Origin: a virus
Virus record (IMG/VR): IMGVR_UViG_3300017765_000084
Location: 1-21,559 of that record
Direction: 5' to 3' (one strand)
DNA length: 21,559 nt
The notes beneath the pieces are model-generated. The model had not been told where the DNA came from. It did not search any database and saw only the letters and a program-made list of their open reading frames with translations. The translations under genes and the position numbers were made by a program. This document shows, piece by piece, positions 7,376 through 15,032 of this stretch (position 1 is its first letter; each line of letters begins with the position of its first letter).

Positions 7376-8443
7376 ATGAAACTTGGATTAGGCTTATCAC
7401 TAACAAAATCTAATGTAGTTCAAGGGTTTTTAAACGCTTTTAGTTTAAACTTTGATAGTACTAATGATTATCTCAAGCTTGCATCTGCCCAGACACTAAA
7501 TAAGGACAATGGTTCGGTTTCGTTTTGGGTAAAACGTGATGCAATAGGTGCAAACCATGGAATCTTTGGGCATGTTAGCTCAACTACCATTAATTGTTAT
7601 ATAAGCACAGGTGGAGGTGAAAGGCTTTATTTGAGATATGGGGGTAACTATTTAACCTCTACTACTGCAATAGGTACAGAATGGACACATATAGTTATAG
7701 TATTGAGTGGAAGTTCAAGTGGTGCTATTTATATCAATGGAACGCCTGAGAGCAGTTTAGTAAATAACAGTATAGCAAACAATATAAGCTTTCAAGTCAT
7801 AGGGTCAAGGGCAGGTAGTGATATGTTTTTTGATGGAAATATTGATGAGTTTGCTATATGGGATACTGCATTAGATGCAGATGCTGTAACTGCTATTTAC
7901 AATAGTGGTACACCTACCAATTTAACGATTGATTCAGGGAATTATGATAATTCTTCTAACCTTCAAGGTTATTGGAGAATGGGAGATGGAACTTTAGATG
8001 AGTACCCATTAATTGCAGACCAAACAAATGCTACATTGGGGAGTGATGTCTATGACGATGATTATTATGGTGGCAGCTATCCTACAGGTGTAAGTGAAGT
8101 AGGGGATGAACTTGTTTTTGATAATTATACAGGAACTTTATATGGAAGTGGCACAGGAGCTTCAGGAACAAGAACAGTAGGCAGAATATACAAATATGAG
8201 TACGAAATAACCGAGCATACATCAGGTTATGGTATTAGCATACACCCTGAAGTAGTAGGTGTATACGACAATACAGTTGGTGAGCATATTAAATATATTG
8301 TTGCAGCCCAAACCTATGTGAGGTTTTATCTTTCAGGGTGGACAGGAAAAATTAAGAAAGCTATTGTAGTTCGAGAAGTTCAAGGCAATGCAGGATTAAT
8401 GACTAATATGGCAGCAGGAGATATAGAGGAGGACACACCATGA
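7376..8443 (+). CDS. LamG/concanavalin A-like lectin-domain adhesin
   Basis: 355 residues. After the MKLGLGLSL leader comes a LamG-type jelly-roll at about residues 20-205: FSLNFDSTNDYLKL, SVSFWVKRD, GTEWTHIVIVLSG, AIYINGTPESS, then the diagnostic FFDGNIDEFAIWDTALDADA and YNSGTP, and a closing LQGYWRMGDGT. Domains of this family bind sugars or serve as fibre adhesion modules. The remainder has a second beta region (TVGRIYKYEYEITEHTSG) and a tail GLMTNMAAGDIEEDTP, an ending I associate with other marine phage adhesins. Likely role: receptor binding on the tail. The stop overlaps the next start (ATGA), and GAGGAGG just before the end serves that gene. Confidence 0.8.
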   Translation: MKLGLGLSLTKSNVVQGFLNAFSLNFDSTNDYLKLASAQTLNKDNGSVSFWVKRDAIGANHGIFGHVSSTTINCYISTGGGERLYLRYGGNYLTSTTAIGTEWTHIVIVLSGSSSGAIYINGTPESSLVNNSIANNISFQVIGSRAGSDMFFDGNIDEFAIWDTALDADAVTAIYNSGTPTNLTIDSGNYDNSSNLQGYWRMGDGTLDEYPLIADQTNATLGSDVYDDDYYGGSYPTGVSEVGDELVFDNYTGTLYGSGTGASGTRTVGRIYKYEYEITEHTSGYGISIHPEVVGVYDNTVGEHIKYIVAAQTYVRFYLSGWTGKIKKAIVVREVQGNAGLMTNMAAGDIEEDTP

Positions 8444-8691
8444 GTTTGTCAAATAGGAAATGGGTAATAATAACCCTTGCTGATTATACAGATGAGCAAT
8501 TAGAAGATTTAGTAACAAAAGCCATTCAGACAAGTGTAAGTACACTTAGAAAGTCTGTAGATGGTACAAAAGCGATTTTAAAATGGGATGGTGATACCCC
8601 TGAAGGATTTGAGGGTATGACTTCATACTCCCATAGTGAAATACGCACAACACTCGCCACCTCAGCGTGGACAGAAAGTGATGATGAATAA
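8440..8691 (+). CDS. Small conserved phage protein
   Basis: 83 residues, started by a strong GAGGAGG site and overlapping the LamG gene's stop (ATGA). Features: LADYTDEQLEDLVTKA, TLRKSVDGTKAILKWDGDTP, and a C-terminus YSHSEIRTTLATSAWTESDD. The 'TLRKS.DGTK...KWDG.TP' and 'YSH.EI' elements recur in small unknown proteins of marine phages downstream of fibre genes, by my recollection. No catalytic or membrane feature. The tight coupling to the adhesin suggests a fibre accessory, possibly a chaperone or tip subunit. The function is open. Confidence 0.6.
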   Translation: MSLSNRKWVIITLADYTDEQLEDLVTKAIQTSVSTLRKSVDGTKAILKWDGDTPEGFEGMTSYSHSEIRTTLATSAWTESDDE

Positions 8692-9469
8692 AAAAAAGAA
8701 GGGCGTAGTAAAAAGAGCCATTGTAACACCTGATAAGCATTTTCCATTAGCTGACATGCCTGCAATCAATGTGTTATGTCAAGCAATTGAAATTGTAAAA
8801 CCTGATATATATATAGACCTAGGTGACGTTGGAGAATGGCATGGATGCTCTCATTGGCAATGGAAGAAAAAGAAACGTCCACCTTTAGAATATCAACTTC
8901 CATTTATAAAACAAGATATTGAAGATGTAAATGAAGGAATGGATATTATTGATGCTTCATTAAATAAAGCAAAGTGTAAAGAACGTCATATGATTGAAGG
9001 CAATCATGATGATTGGATGAATCGCTTTGTAGATGAGCATCCTTACTTAAATAACATGAGGTTTGAACAATGTGTAAATTTAAAGAAACGTGGATACAAG
9101 TATCACCCTGCTGGAAAGTATCTGAGGATAGGGAAACTATGGTTTTATCATGGTCATCACTTTGCTGGTACTCATCATACACGAAACCACTTGATTCGTC
9201 TGGGAGCGAATGTAATGTACGGGCATCATCATGATATACAACAAACTTCCGTTACACATATGGATGGTGTTAAAAGTGCGTGGAGTATTGGGTGTCTTAA
9301 GGATATGTCTAAAGAACAAAATGCTTGGCTTGGTGGCAGAAATATCAACTGGTCACATGCATTTGCTATCGTTGATTTTTATAATGGTGGGCTTTTTACT
9401 GTTCATGTAATCCAAATAATTGATGGTAAAACATCTTTATGGGGTGAACTGTTAGATGGGAATAAGTAA
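8681..9469 (+). CDS. Calcineurin-like metallophosphoesterase
   Basis: 262 residues from ATG 8681 (8684 equally possible); a further-upstream in-frame ATG at 8636 lies deep in the previous gene and is unlikely. All metallophosphoesterase blocks are present in order: DxH (D18, H20), GDxxEW (G48, D49, E52), GNHD (107-110), a mid His (YHGHH, 157-160) and GHxH (GHHH, 181-184). These bind a two-metal centre that hydrolyses phosphomono- or phosphodiesters. E52 is where most relatives have Asp. A Trp/Lys-rich stretch follows block II. It lacks a signal peptide, so it would act in the cytoplasm or in the virion. The substrate is unknown; DNA ends, nucleotides or a host signalling nucleotide are all possible. 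Confidence 0.88.
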   Translation: MMNKKKKGVVKRAIVTPDKHFPLADMPAINVLCQAIEIVKPDIYIDLGDVGEWHGCSHWQWKKKKRPPLEYQLPFIKQDIEDVNEGMDIIDASLNKAKCKERHMIEGNHDDWMNRFVDEHPYLNNMRFEQCVNLKKRGYKYHPAGKYLRIGKLWFYHGHHFAGTHHTRNHLIRLGANVMYGHHHDIQQTSVTHMDGVKSAWSIGCLKDMSKEQNAWLGGRNINWSHAFAIVDFYNGGLFTVHVIQIIDGKTSLWGELLDGNK

Positions 9470-9471
9470 AG

Positions 9472-9735
9472 TTGGATTTAAATATAATAGACCAATATGG
9501 ATTGCCAATTGCAATTACAATAGCGTTTGGGTACTTCATTTGGAAACAGCAAACTTGGATTCAAAACGAGCTTGTTGATGACCTTGAGAATCAATTTAGA
9601 AGGCTTGAAGGTATTATTATAAAACTTATTGACCAACAAAAAATTACTCAAATGGATATTAAACAAGTAAAAGGATATATCGAAGGAATGGAGGATATAC
9701 TGTCAAGACTAATGAATGGAGAGGGGAAAAAATGA
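9472..9735 (+). CDS. Membrane-anchored coiled-coil protein, BhlA/UviB-like holin candidate
   Basis: 87 residues from TTG 9472, two bases after the previous stop. The nearest in-frame ATG (9652) would remove the membrane segment, so the TTG start is favoured. One N-terminal transmembrane segment (LPIAITIAFGYFIW) is followed by a charged helix with heptad character (DDLENQFRRLEGIIIKL, KQVKGYIEGMEDIL). A short membrane helix with a cytoplasmic coiled coil is the layout of BhlA/UviB-type holin-like proteins. With the 51-residue membrane protein at 5783 the window has two lysis candidates. Alternatively it is an anchored accessory protein. Its TGA overlaps the next ATG. Confidence 0.6.
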   Translation: MDLNIIDQYGLPIAITIAFGYFIWKQQTWIQNELVDDLENQFRRLEGIIIKLIDQQKITQMDIKQVKGYIEGMEDILSRLMNGEGKK

Positions 9736-9956
9736 TACCACCAATGTTATTAAAATTTATATTGCCAAAAGTGCTTGACCATTTGCTTGTTGTATTTAAG
9801 CTTGACAAAGTGTTGGATTATGTTGAAAAACCTAATGAGTTAGATGCAAAAGTAGAAAAACTTGAAGATAAGGTTATAGAGCTTGAGAGAGTTGCTCTTA
9901 AGCAAGAAAAATGCGTAAATTGTGATACATGCAATTGTAAAATAAAGGAGAAGTAA
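9732..9956 (+). CDS. Small coiled-coil protein with CxxCxxCxC tail
   Basis: 74 residues, coupled to the previous gene by ATGA and served by GAGAGGGG. A hydrophobic N-terminal helix (PPMLLKFILPKVLDHLLVVF) may lie on or in the membrane. A PNELDAKVEKLEDKVIELE segment forms a coiled coil. The end holds four Cys, C61, C64, C67 and C69, in CVNCDTCNC, a tight metal- or disulfide-forming cluster. The 'YVEKPNELD.KV..LE' part recurs in small phage proteins next to holin-like genes, as I recall. A partner of the membrane protein upstream, for example in lysis timing, is a guess. Confidence 0.55.
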   Translation: MIPPMLLKFILPKVLDHLLVVFKLDKVLDYVEKPNELDAKVEKLEDKVIELERVALKQEKCVNCDTCNCKIKEK

Positions 9957-9957
9957 G

Positions 9958-10155
9958 ATGGGTTTATTAGACGGATTAAAGAAAGATTTAGTTGAAGAAG
10001 TGTTTGGAGACGAATTACAGAAGGAAGTTGTTGAAGCTTTAAATAAAAATATTGATATTCCTTTCATATCAGAAGCTACAGAAGAGAAGATGATGAATGC
10101 TTTATATGAAACTGTTGAAGGCGTTATCAAGAAAGCTATCCTAGAAAAAGTATAA
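9958..10155 (+). CDS. Small helical phage protein
   Basis: 65 residues, preceded by AAAGGAGAAG. It is helical and amphipathic (LLDGLKKDLVEEVFGDEL, QKEVVEALNKNIDIPFI, EEKMMNALYETVEGVIKKAI). The central 'EALNKNIDIPFISE.TEEK' is a signature I link to a common unknown of marine phages located by the lysis-like genes. It has no membrane span or catalytic motif. Its TAA stop is directly followed by the ATG of the 944-residue tail gene, which has no Shine-Dalgarno of its own, so expression of this gene probably drives re-initiation there. Confidence 0.55.
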   Translation: MGLLDGLKKDLVEEVFGDELQKEVVEALNKNIDIPFISEATEEKMMNALYETVEGVIKKAILEKV

Positions 10156-12990
10156 ATGCCAAAGCAAACATTCCACATTAATCGATTTGAAGGAGGGATG
10201 AATACAGACTTTGCTCCTGAAGATATACCTGATAATTCCCTATTGGATGCATTGGGTATTTCCGTTAGTAACATTGGAAGGATTGTAATGCCAGGAGACC
10301 CTCACACAGTTGCGATACAAAAGGATGGGACTCAAATTGCACTTGAAGAGTCTTCAGATAGTGCTGGATATGGATTATTTGCATTTAATTCTGATTATTT
10401 TACAGATAATAGTGAAGCTGCTACACAATATCTTGCTATGGCAAATGGAAGCCATATAAAGATATGGAATGGAGCTGCATGGAACGCTGATTCTGGGACT
10501 ATAAGTGGGTTTGACTCAGATGGATTTGATATGGGAGCAGGGGAAACAGGGCATAATGGACACCCTTCATTTTACGCTCCAAATGGAAACTTAAGAGTAT
10601 GTGATGGTAAATTTCATCATGCCAATCACTTTGATAATAATGTAAAGTGGTTTGGATATACTCCTAATAAAACTATTGGGACAGGAACAGGTGATGCTAC
10701 GATTGGCGGATGGAGTGTCGAAGATGCTTCAATTGAGGGTGGATATCCAAAAGATTCAAGTGGAATTGCTACAAATGCAATGATGATGGATAATGGCAGT
10801 TCTGCAGCAGACGATATATATGCATACACATCTGCAGCAAGTGACAATGATTGGGGTTTTCACTTTGAATATCAACCAGCATCCGATTCTTCTTCAACTT
10901 TTGCAGGCTCAACATGGCAACCATCTGTTAATACTGAATATAAATTTTATACATCTTATGTTTATGATGACATTCAAGAAGGCAATCCAACTCCACTAAA
11001 GATGTATCCAACATTAAGAGCTTATTCTAATGGAGCTGATGCAGTTGTATCTTCAAGTGAGATAAGATTTATAGATAGAAGCTCTGATGCTAATTATAAT
11101 TATTGTACTGTTTCAAGAAGTGGAACTACGGTCACTGTTAATACATTTGATAATTCTGCGAGAGATAGTGCTGAAACACACAATATTTCAGTTGGAGATA
11201 CAATATTAATAGAGGGTAGTGATTCGTTAAGGGGTTATTACACTGTGACGGTTGATAACGATGCTGATACTTTTACTTTTGAACACGGAACATCAGGCAC
11301 GGTAAGTGCAGAAAATGCATATTATTCAAAAGTTGGCACAAATCTTGCAATATATTTTTCTCCTAACTTTAAATTTAATGGTGGTAACTCGCAAGACTTT
11401 AACTTTGGAGCAAGTGCTGTTGGAGATGCTAGTGGTGGCAATCAAAGAATTACAGGTTCAAGAGTTTATTACTCTTCTTCTGATGATGGGCATGCAAATC
11501 TTTGGATAATGTTTGATGCGAATTGGGAAAAAGGAGTAAAAGCTTTTGGTGTAGGGAAAGATGAGCCAACTGTGACTGATTATATCCCTTGGAATAATGT
11601 TGATGATGCACAGGACGATGTGAGCGTTGACCTTGGTGATTATAATATTTGGAGACATCCTCCTAGATATGAAACATATGAATCTTTAAATGGATATCCT
11701 CATAATTCAAAGCTTGATGCTAAATGGAAGACAGCCGTTATTGCAAATGGTCGTGCTTATATTGGGAATGTAAAGAGACGGCAAAAAGCTACATTTGATG
11801 TTAATGATACTGCTCTTACAAGTGGGAAACAGGCATGGGACTCTACAGTTAAAAATGACCCAACATTTAGCGATAGAATATTAAAGTCTCCTGTGGATAG
11901 GTTCGACACATTCCCAGAGGAAATGGCAATTGAGTTATTTGGTGGTGATGATGGAGATTCAATTGTAAAGCTTGAGACTTTTGCTGATAGATTATTCGTA
12001 TTTAAAAAAAATATATTGCATATAATTAATATTGCAAAAGATGTAGAAATATTGGAAAGCTCTCATAAGGGTATGGGCTTAGATGGTGGATTTCAATGTC
12101 AATCTTGTTTAACTAAAAATGGTATTGCTTGGATAAACTCATCTGGAGCATATCATTACAATGGTGAGAGCATTGAGTCATTGACAGATAATAAGATTGA
12201 ATCTTTTTGGAAAGGAAAGACAAGTAATCATATTGACCAAGGCACAGCAGCAGGGGCTGGACAACGTCCAAAAGCTTTTTGGTTGGCGAATGCAGCTGAC
12301 ATTCCTTCAATTGGATATGATATAGAATCAAATAAATTGATTATACATAAAACAGCTACTCAGTCAGGTGATGATGAAGAAGATATATTGATTTATGATA
12401 TGAAAATTAAAGCATGGACATGGCTTAATGAGGCTATGGATAATGATGAAAATAGAACCAATATGGTAAACTATGATGGTATGCTAATATATCATGAGGA
12501 TGATAGTGGGGATGACCCTATGTTTAGATATAATGATTCTCCTCATCCTCCTGGTCATAGTGATACAACAGTAGGTAATTCACTTAGAGTATATACAAAG
12601 CCATATGATTTTGGTGCACCTCTTCAACGCAAAAAAATATATAAAGTTTATGTAACATATAGGTGTGAAGGAGTTCAAGGTTCTGATAATGTACAAATGC
12701 AATATTATATAAATGGAGATACAAGTAACCTATATAATTTTACAACAGGAGCTACGAATACTTTCAGTATTGGCTCTGATGATGATAATGTTCACACAAC
12801 AAGTAGTGTAGCAGAATTTGATACTACAGCAGGGTTATGGGATACTGCAGCGTTTAAACCTGCGACATCAAGCGAAGCAAATAATGTAAAATCATTTGGA
12901 TTATATATTTTTAATCAATCTGGAGCAGTTGATAAAGACTTTGAAATTAACGATATAACAATAGTATATCGAACCAAGAGTGTTAAGTAA
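10156..12990 (+). CDS. Large tail nozzle/stabilisation-type structural protein
   Basis: 944 residues. The opening FHINRFEGGMNTDFAPEDIP with NSLLDALG is the 'GGMNTD..PEDI..N....A.N' start of podovirus tail stabilisation or nozzle proteins. Residues ~316-385 form an inserted beta domain (HNISVGDTILIEG, GYYTVTVDNDADTFTF). Residues ~607-685 carry the beta-propeller-like blades of nozzle proteins: ADRLFVFKKNILHIIN, GLDGGFQCQSC, then GIAWINSSGAYHYNGESIES and a closing IESFW. The C-terminus is beta-rich again. It would form the tail tube/nozzle under the adaptors through which DNA and the internal proteins pass. No ribosome-binding site; the start directly follows the preceding stop. The stop overlaps the next start (TAATG). 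Confidence 0.7.
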   Translation: MPKQTFHINRFEGGMNTDFAPEDIPDNSLLDALGISVSNIGRIVMPGDPHTVAIQKDGTQIALEESSDSAGYGLFAFNSDYFTDNSEAATQYLAMANGSHIKIWNGAAWNADSGTISGFDSDGFDMGAGETGHNGHPSFYAPNGNLRVCDGKFHHANHFDNNVKWFGYTPNKTIGTGTGDATIGGWSVEDASIEGGYPKDSSGIATNAMMMDNGSSAADDIYAYTSAASDNDWGFHFEYQPASDSSSTFAGSTWQPSVNTEYKFYTSYVYDDIQEGNPTPLKMYPTLRAYSNGADAVVSSSEIRFIDRSSDANYNYCTVSRSGTTVTVNTFDNSARDSAETHNISVGDTILIEGSDSLRGYYTVTVDNDADTFTFEHGTSGTVSAENAYYSKVGTNLAIYFSPNFKFNGGNSQDFNFGASAVGDASGGNQRITGSRVYYSSSDDGHANLWIMFDANWEKGVKAFGVGKDEPTVTDYIPWNNVDDAQDDVSVDLGDYNIWRHPPRYETYESLNGYPHNSKLDAKWKTAVIANGRAYIGNVKRRQKATFDVNDTALTSGKQAWDSTVKNDPTFSDRILKSPVDRFDTFPEEMAIELFGGDDGDSIVKLETFADRLFVFKKNILHIINIAKDVEILESSHKGMGLDGGFQCQSCLTKNGIAWINSSGAYHYNGESIESLTDNKIESFWKGKTSNHIDQGTAAGAGQRPKAFWLANAADIPSIGYDIESNKLIIHKTATQSGDDEEDILIYDMKIKAWTWLNEAMDNDENRTNMVNYDGMLIYHEDDSGDDPMFRYNDSPHPPGHSDTTVGNSLRVYTKPYDFGAPLQRKKIYKVYVTYRCEGVQGSDNVQMQYYINGDTSNLYNFTTGATNTFSIGSDDDNVHTTSSVAEFDTTAGLWDTAAFKPATSSEANNVKSFGLYIFNQSGAVDKDFEINDITIVYRTKSVK

Positions 12991-13496
12991 TGAGAAATTT
13001 AGAAAGATATAGTAGAAATATAAGAAATGAGAATAGAGCTACAATTACAACTCATAAGAATGCTCCAAGAAAAAATGAAGGTGTAGACGGAGACATTAGG
13101 ATAACTACTACTACAACAGAAGGTGTAAAATTATTTACAAAATATAATGGGGAATGGTATTCAACTCCACTTTCAAAGCATATTATAAAAGAAAAGAATC
13201 AAGATAGAAGAGACCTTGCATCAATGAGTTCTTTAGAAACAAATGGATATCAAAAACTTGATAGTGGGTTAATTATACAATGGGGAGTTGATAGTAGGAA
13301 CACAGATTCTGCATATACATTAACCTTTACAGAAGAATTTCCGATTGAATGCTTTGGCGTTATGGTGAATAGGCAAACTGCTGATGCTGAGTCTCCAATA
13401 CTTGCAATATCATATACAACAACAGGATTTACAGTTGATAGAGATGATGGGATAAGTGGAAGTCAAACAATAAATTATATGGCAATAGGATATTAA
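12990..13496 (+). CDS. Short tail-fibre tip protein with gp53-like C-terminal domain
   Basis: 168 residues starting inside the previous stop (TAATG). The N-terminal part has a basic leader (RNLERYSRNIRNENRAT) and a 'GVDGDIRI...KLFTKYNGEWYS' element seen in phage fibre bases. Residues ~86-168 match the C-terminal domain of putative tail fibre protein gp53: GYQKLDSGLIIQWG, TFTEEFPIECFGVMV, then TTTGFTVDRDD and the ending INYMAIGY. In that family this beta domain is a terminal knob that binds the host surface. Its place directly after the nozzle gene suggests a tip attached to the distal end of the tail, in addition to the fibre and LamG proteins upstream. Confidence 0.75.
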   Translation: MRNLERYSRNIRNENRATITTHKNAPRKNEGVDGDIRITTTTTEGVKLFTKYNGEWYSTPLSKHIIKEKNQDRRDLASMSSLETNGYQKLDSGLIIQWGVDSRNTDSAYTLTFTEEFPIECFGVMVNRQTADAESPILAISYTTTGFTVDRDDGISGSQTINYMAIGY

Positions 13497-13508
13497 GAAG
13501 GAGAAATT

Positions 13509-15023
13509 ATGAGCTTAATGCAAACATTAATAAGAGATAGTCAAATGAAATCAGCAAGAGAGCTTGCAAGACAACAAAGACGGGAAGCAAAAAAAGAGTC
13601 TCGTTTTGGATTTGCTAAGAGTCTCCTAAAGACTGGATTGCAATTTGTTCCTGGAGTTGGTAAAGTTTTATCAGCAGGAGTTGATATTATAGGCGACCCA
13701 ATTGCAAGAAGCCTTGGTGCAGGTGCAGATGCTGATGATATAAATCTTTCAGGGGGAAATCTTGCTTTTGGAGGAGAACAATCTGCTAAAGATGCAAGAA
13801 TAGGACTTAAAGATTATCTTGATAGTGCCAAACAAGGAAGTATGTTAAGTGGTGTTACATCATTGGTGTCTTATGGATTGGATAAAGGACTTGATAATAA
13901 GTTTGGAGATATGATTGGACTTGGAGGAAAAAATCCAGAATTACAACAAAAAGCTTTAATGCAACAAGACATAGAGACTGGAGTTGGTATGGGAACACAA
14001 ACCATTATGGATTCTCTTGAAGAAGGGGTTGGAAGTGAATGGTCAGGCACAGGTCTTAAACAAATGATGGGATACGAACAGGGTGGAATGGTAAAAGGCA
14101 AAGATAGTCTTCTTAGCAGGTTAAGGGAGCAATACTTTACAGACCCAAAGACGGGGATTACAGATTTAGGTAAATCGCTTGAAACTCCTTGGGAGGCACA
14201 CCTCAGAGTTGGCGGTGGTAAAAGCAAATATTTCGATAACGAAGAATCATTTATGGAATCTTTAAATAGGCTTCAAGGTAATAAATTTGAACAGGGTGGA
14301 ATGGTACAAAAATATGAGGATGGTGGAGAAGTTGCTTATAAACGGATATGGAAATCTCCTGTAACTCAGGGCTACGGACCAGACAAGGAGACAATAGAAC
14401 CAGCAGGTTGGAGTTATCAAAAGTATGTTTATGATGGACTTGACTGGAGCGTATCTGGAGGGAAGCTTGATTCGCTTCCGAGTGGAGCAAAGACTCTAAC
14501 TCAATCTCAAATGGATAGCTATAGAAGTGAACAAAGAACACAAGACGTAAGTTCTACATATATGAGTGACCCTACTGAGAATGGCATTCAAGAGATTTTA
14601 AAGAGTCCTCAGCTTTACTCACAAGTTGAAGCTGCAAGGGCTGGCAATGAAGGAGCTCTTGCAAACATACTTGAGATGGTAAGGCAGGCTCGACCTGACC
14701 TTAAAGGCTCTAATGAGGCATTAACAGCATCAATTAAAAAGATTCTTCCGAATATTGATTTATATGGTCAAGGCTATCAAGATGTATTGGCTAAAGGACA
14801 ATCAGCATTAGAAGGGCTAACAGGGCAAGCTCAACAATTAAGAGGACAAGAAGCAACTCAAATGGCAACATCTGGTATTAGAAGACCTGGAGCTCAAAGT
14901 AGTATATCTGAAGGCTTATATTCAGGAGCAGAGGATGTATATTCAGGCATGCAAAGAGGAATACAGGGAGAGTTTGACAAATCGTTTGGCGAATTTGACG
15001 ACATGGTTAATTTGGTATCATAA
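13509..15023 (+). CDS. Internal virion-type protein with QGGM repeats
   Basis: 504 residues, ribosome-binding site AAGGAG. The N-terminus is basic and helical (RELARQQRREAKKESRFG), then a hydrophobic Gly-rich part (GLQFVPGVGKVLSAGVDIIG, GSMLSGVTSLVSYGLDKGLD) that could insert in membranes. Two QGGM elements follow at residues ~190 and ~261 (YEQGGMVKGKD, FEQGGMVQKYEDGGEVAY), encoded by an exact 18-base repeat. The second one resembles the SHAQGG...EGGEF motif of the small protein at 506. The C-terminal part is helical and Gln/Ala-rich. Small amphipathic/hydrophobic proteins at this place, next to giant ejection proteins, commonly leave the capsid with the DNA. That role is inferred. Confidence 0.6.
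   Translation: MSLMQTLIRDSQMKSARELARQQRREAKKESRFGFAKSLLKTGLQFVPGVGKVLSAGVDIIGDPIARSLGAGADADDINLSGGNLAFGGEQSAKDARIGLKDYLDSAKQGSMLSGVTSLVSYGLDKGLDNKFGDMIGLGGKNPELQQKALMQQDIETGVGMGTQTIMDSLEEGVGSEWSGTGLKQMMGYEQGGMVKGKDSLLSRLREQYFTDPKTGITDLGKSLETPWEAHLRVGGGKSKYFDNEESFMESLNRLQGNKFEQGGMVQKYEDGGEVAYKRIWKSPVTQGYGPDKETIEPAGWSYQKYVYDGLDWSVSGGKLDSLPSGAKTLTQSQMDSYRSEQRTQDVSSTYMSDPTENGIQEILKSPQLYSQVEAARAGNEGALANILEMVRQARPDLKGSNEALTASIKKILPNIDLYGQGYQDVLAKGQSALEGLTGQAQQLRGQEATQMATSGIRRPGAQSSISEGLYSGAEDVYSGMQRGIQGEFDKSFGEFDDMVNLVS
14076..14306 (+). repeat. 18-base direct repeat in the internal virion gene
   Basis: The 18 bases starting GAACAGGGTGG and ending AATGGTA occur at 14076-14093 and again, identically, at 14289-14306, 213 bases (71 codons) apart and in the same reading frame. 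Both encode EQGGMV. The copy is part of a repeated protein motif, not an intergenic site, and may reflect an internal duplication. Confidence 0.8.
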
Positions 15024-15032
15024 GGAGTAATA

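Noticed and set aside
8636-8680. Upstream ATG at 8636 for the phosphoesterase
   Set aside because: It would overlap the previous gene by over 50 bases and adds residues unlike the family. ATG 8681/8684 directly precedes the basic leader and block I.
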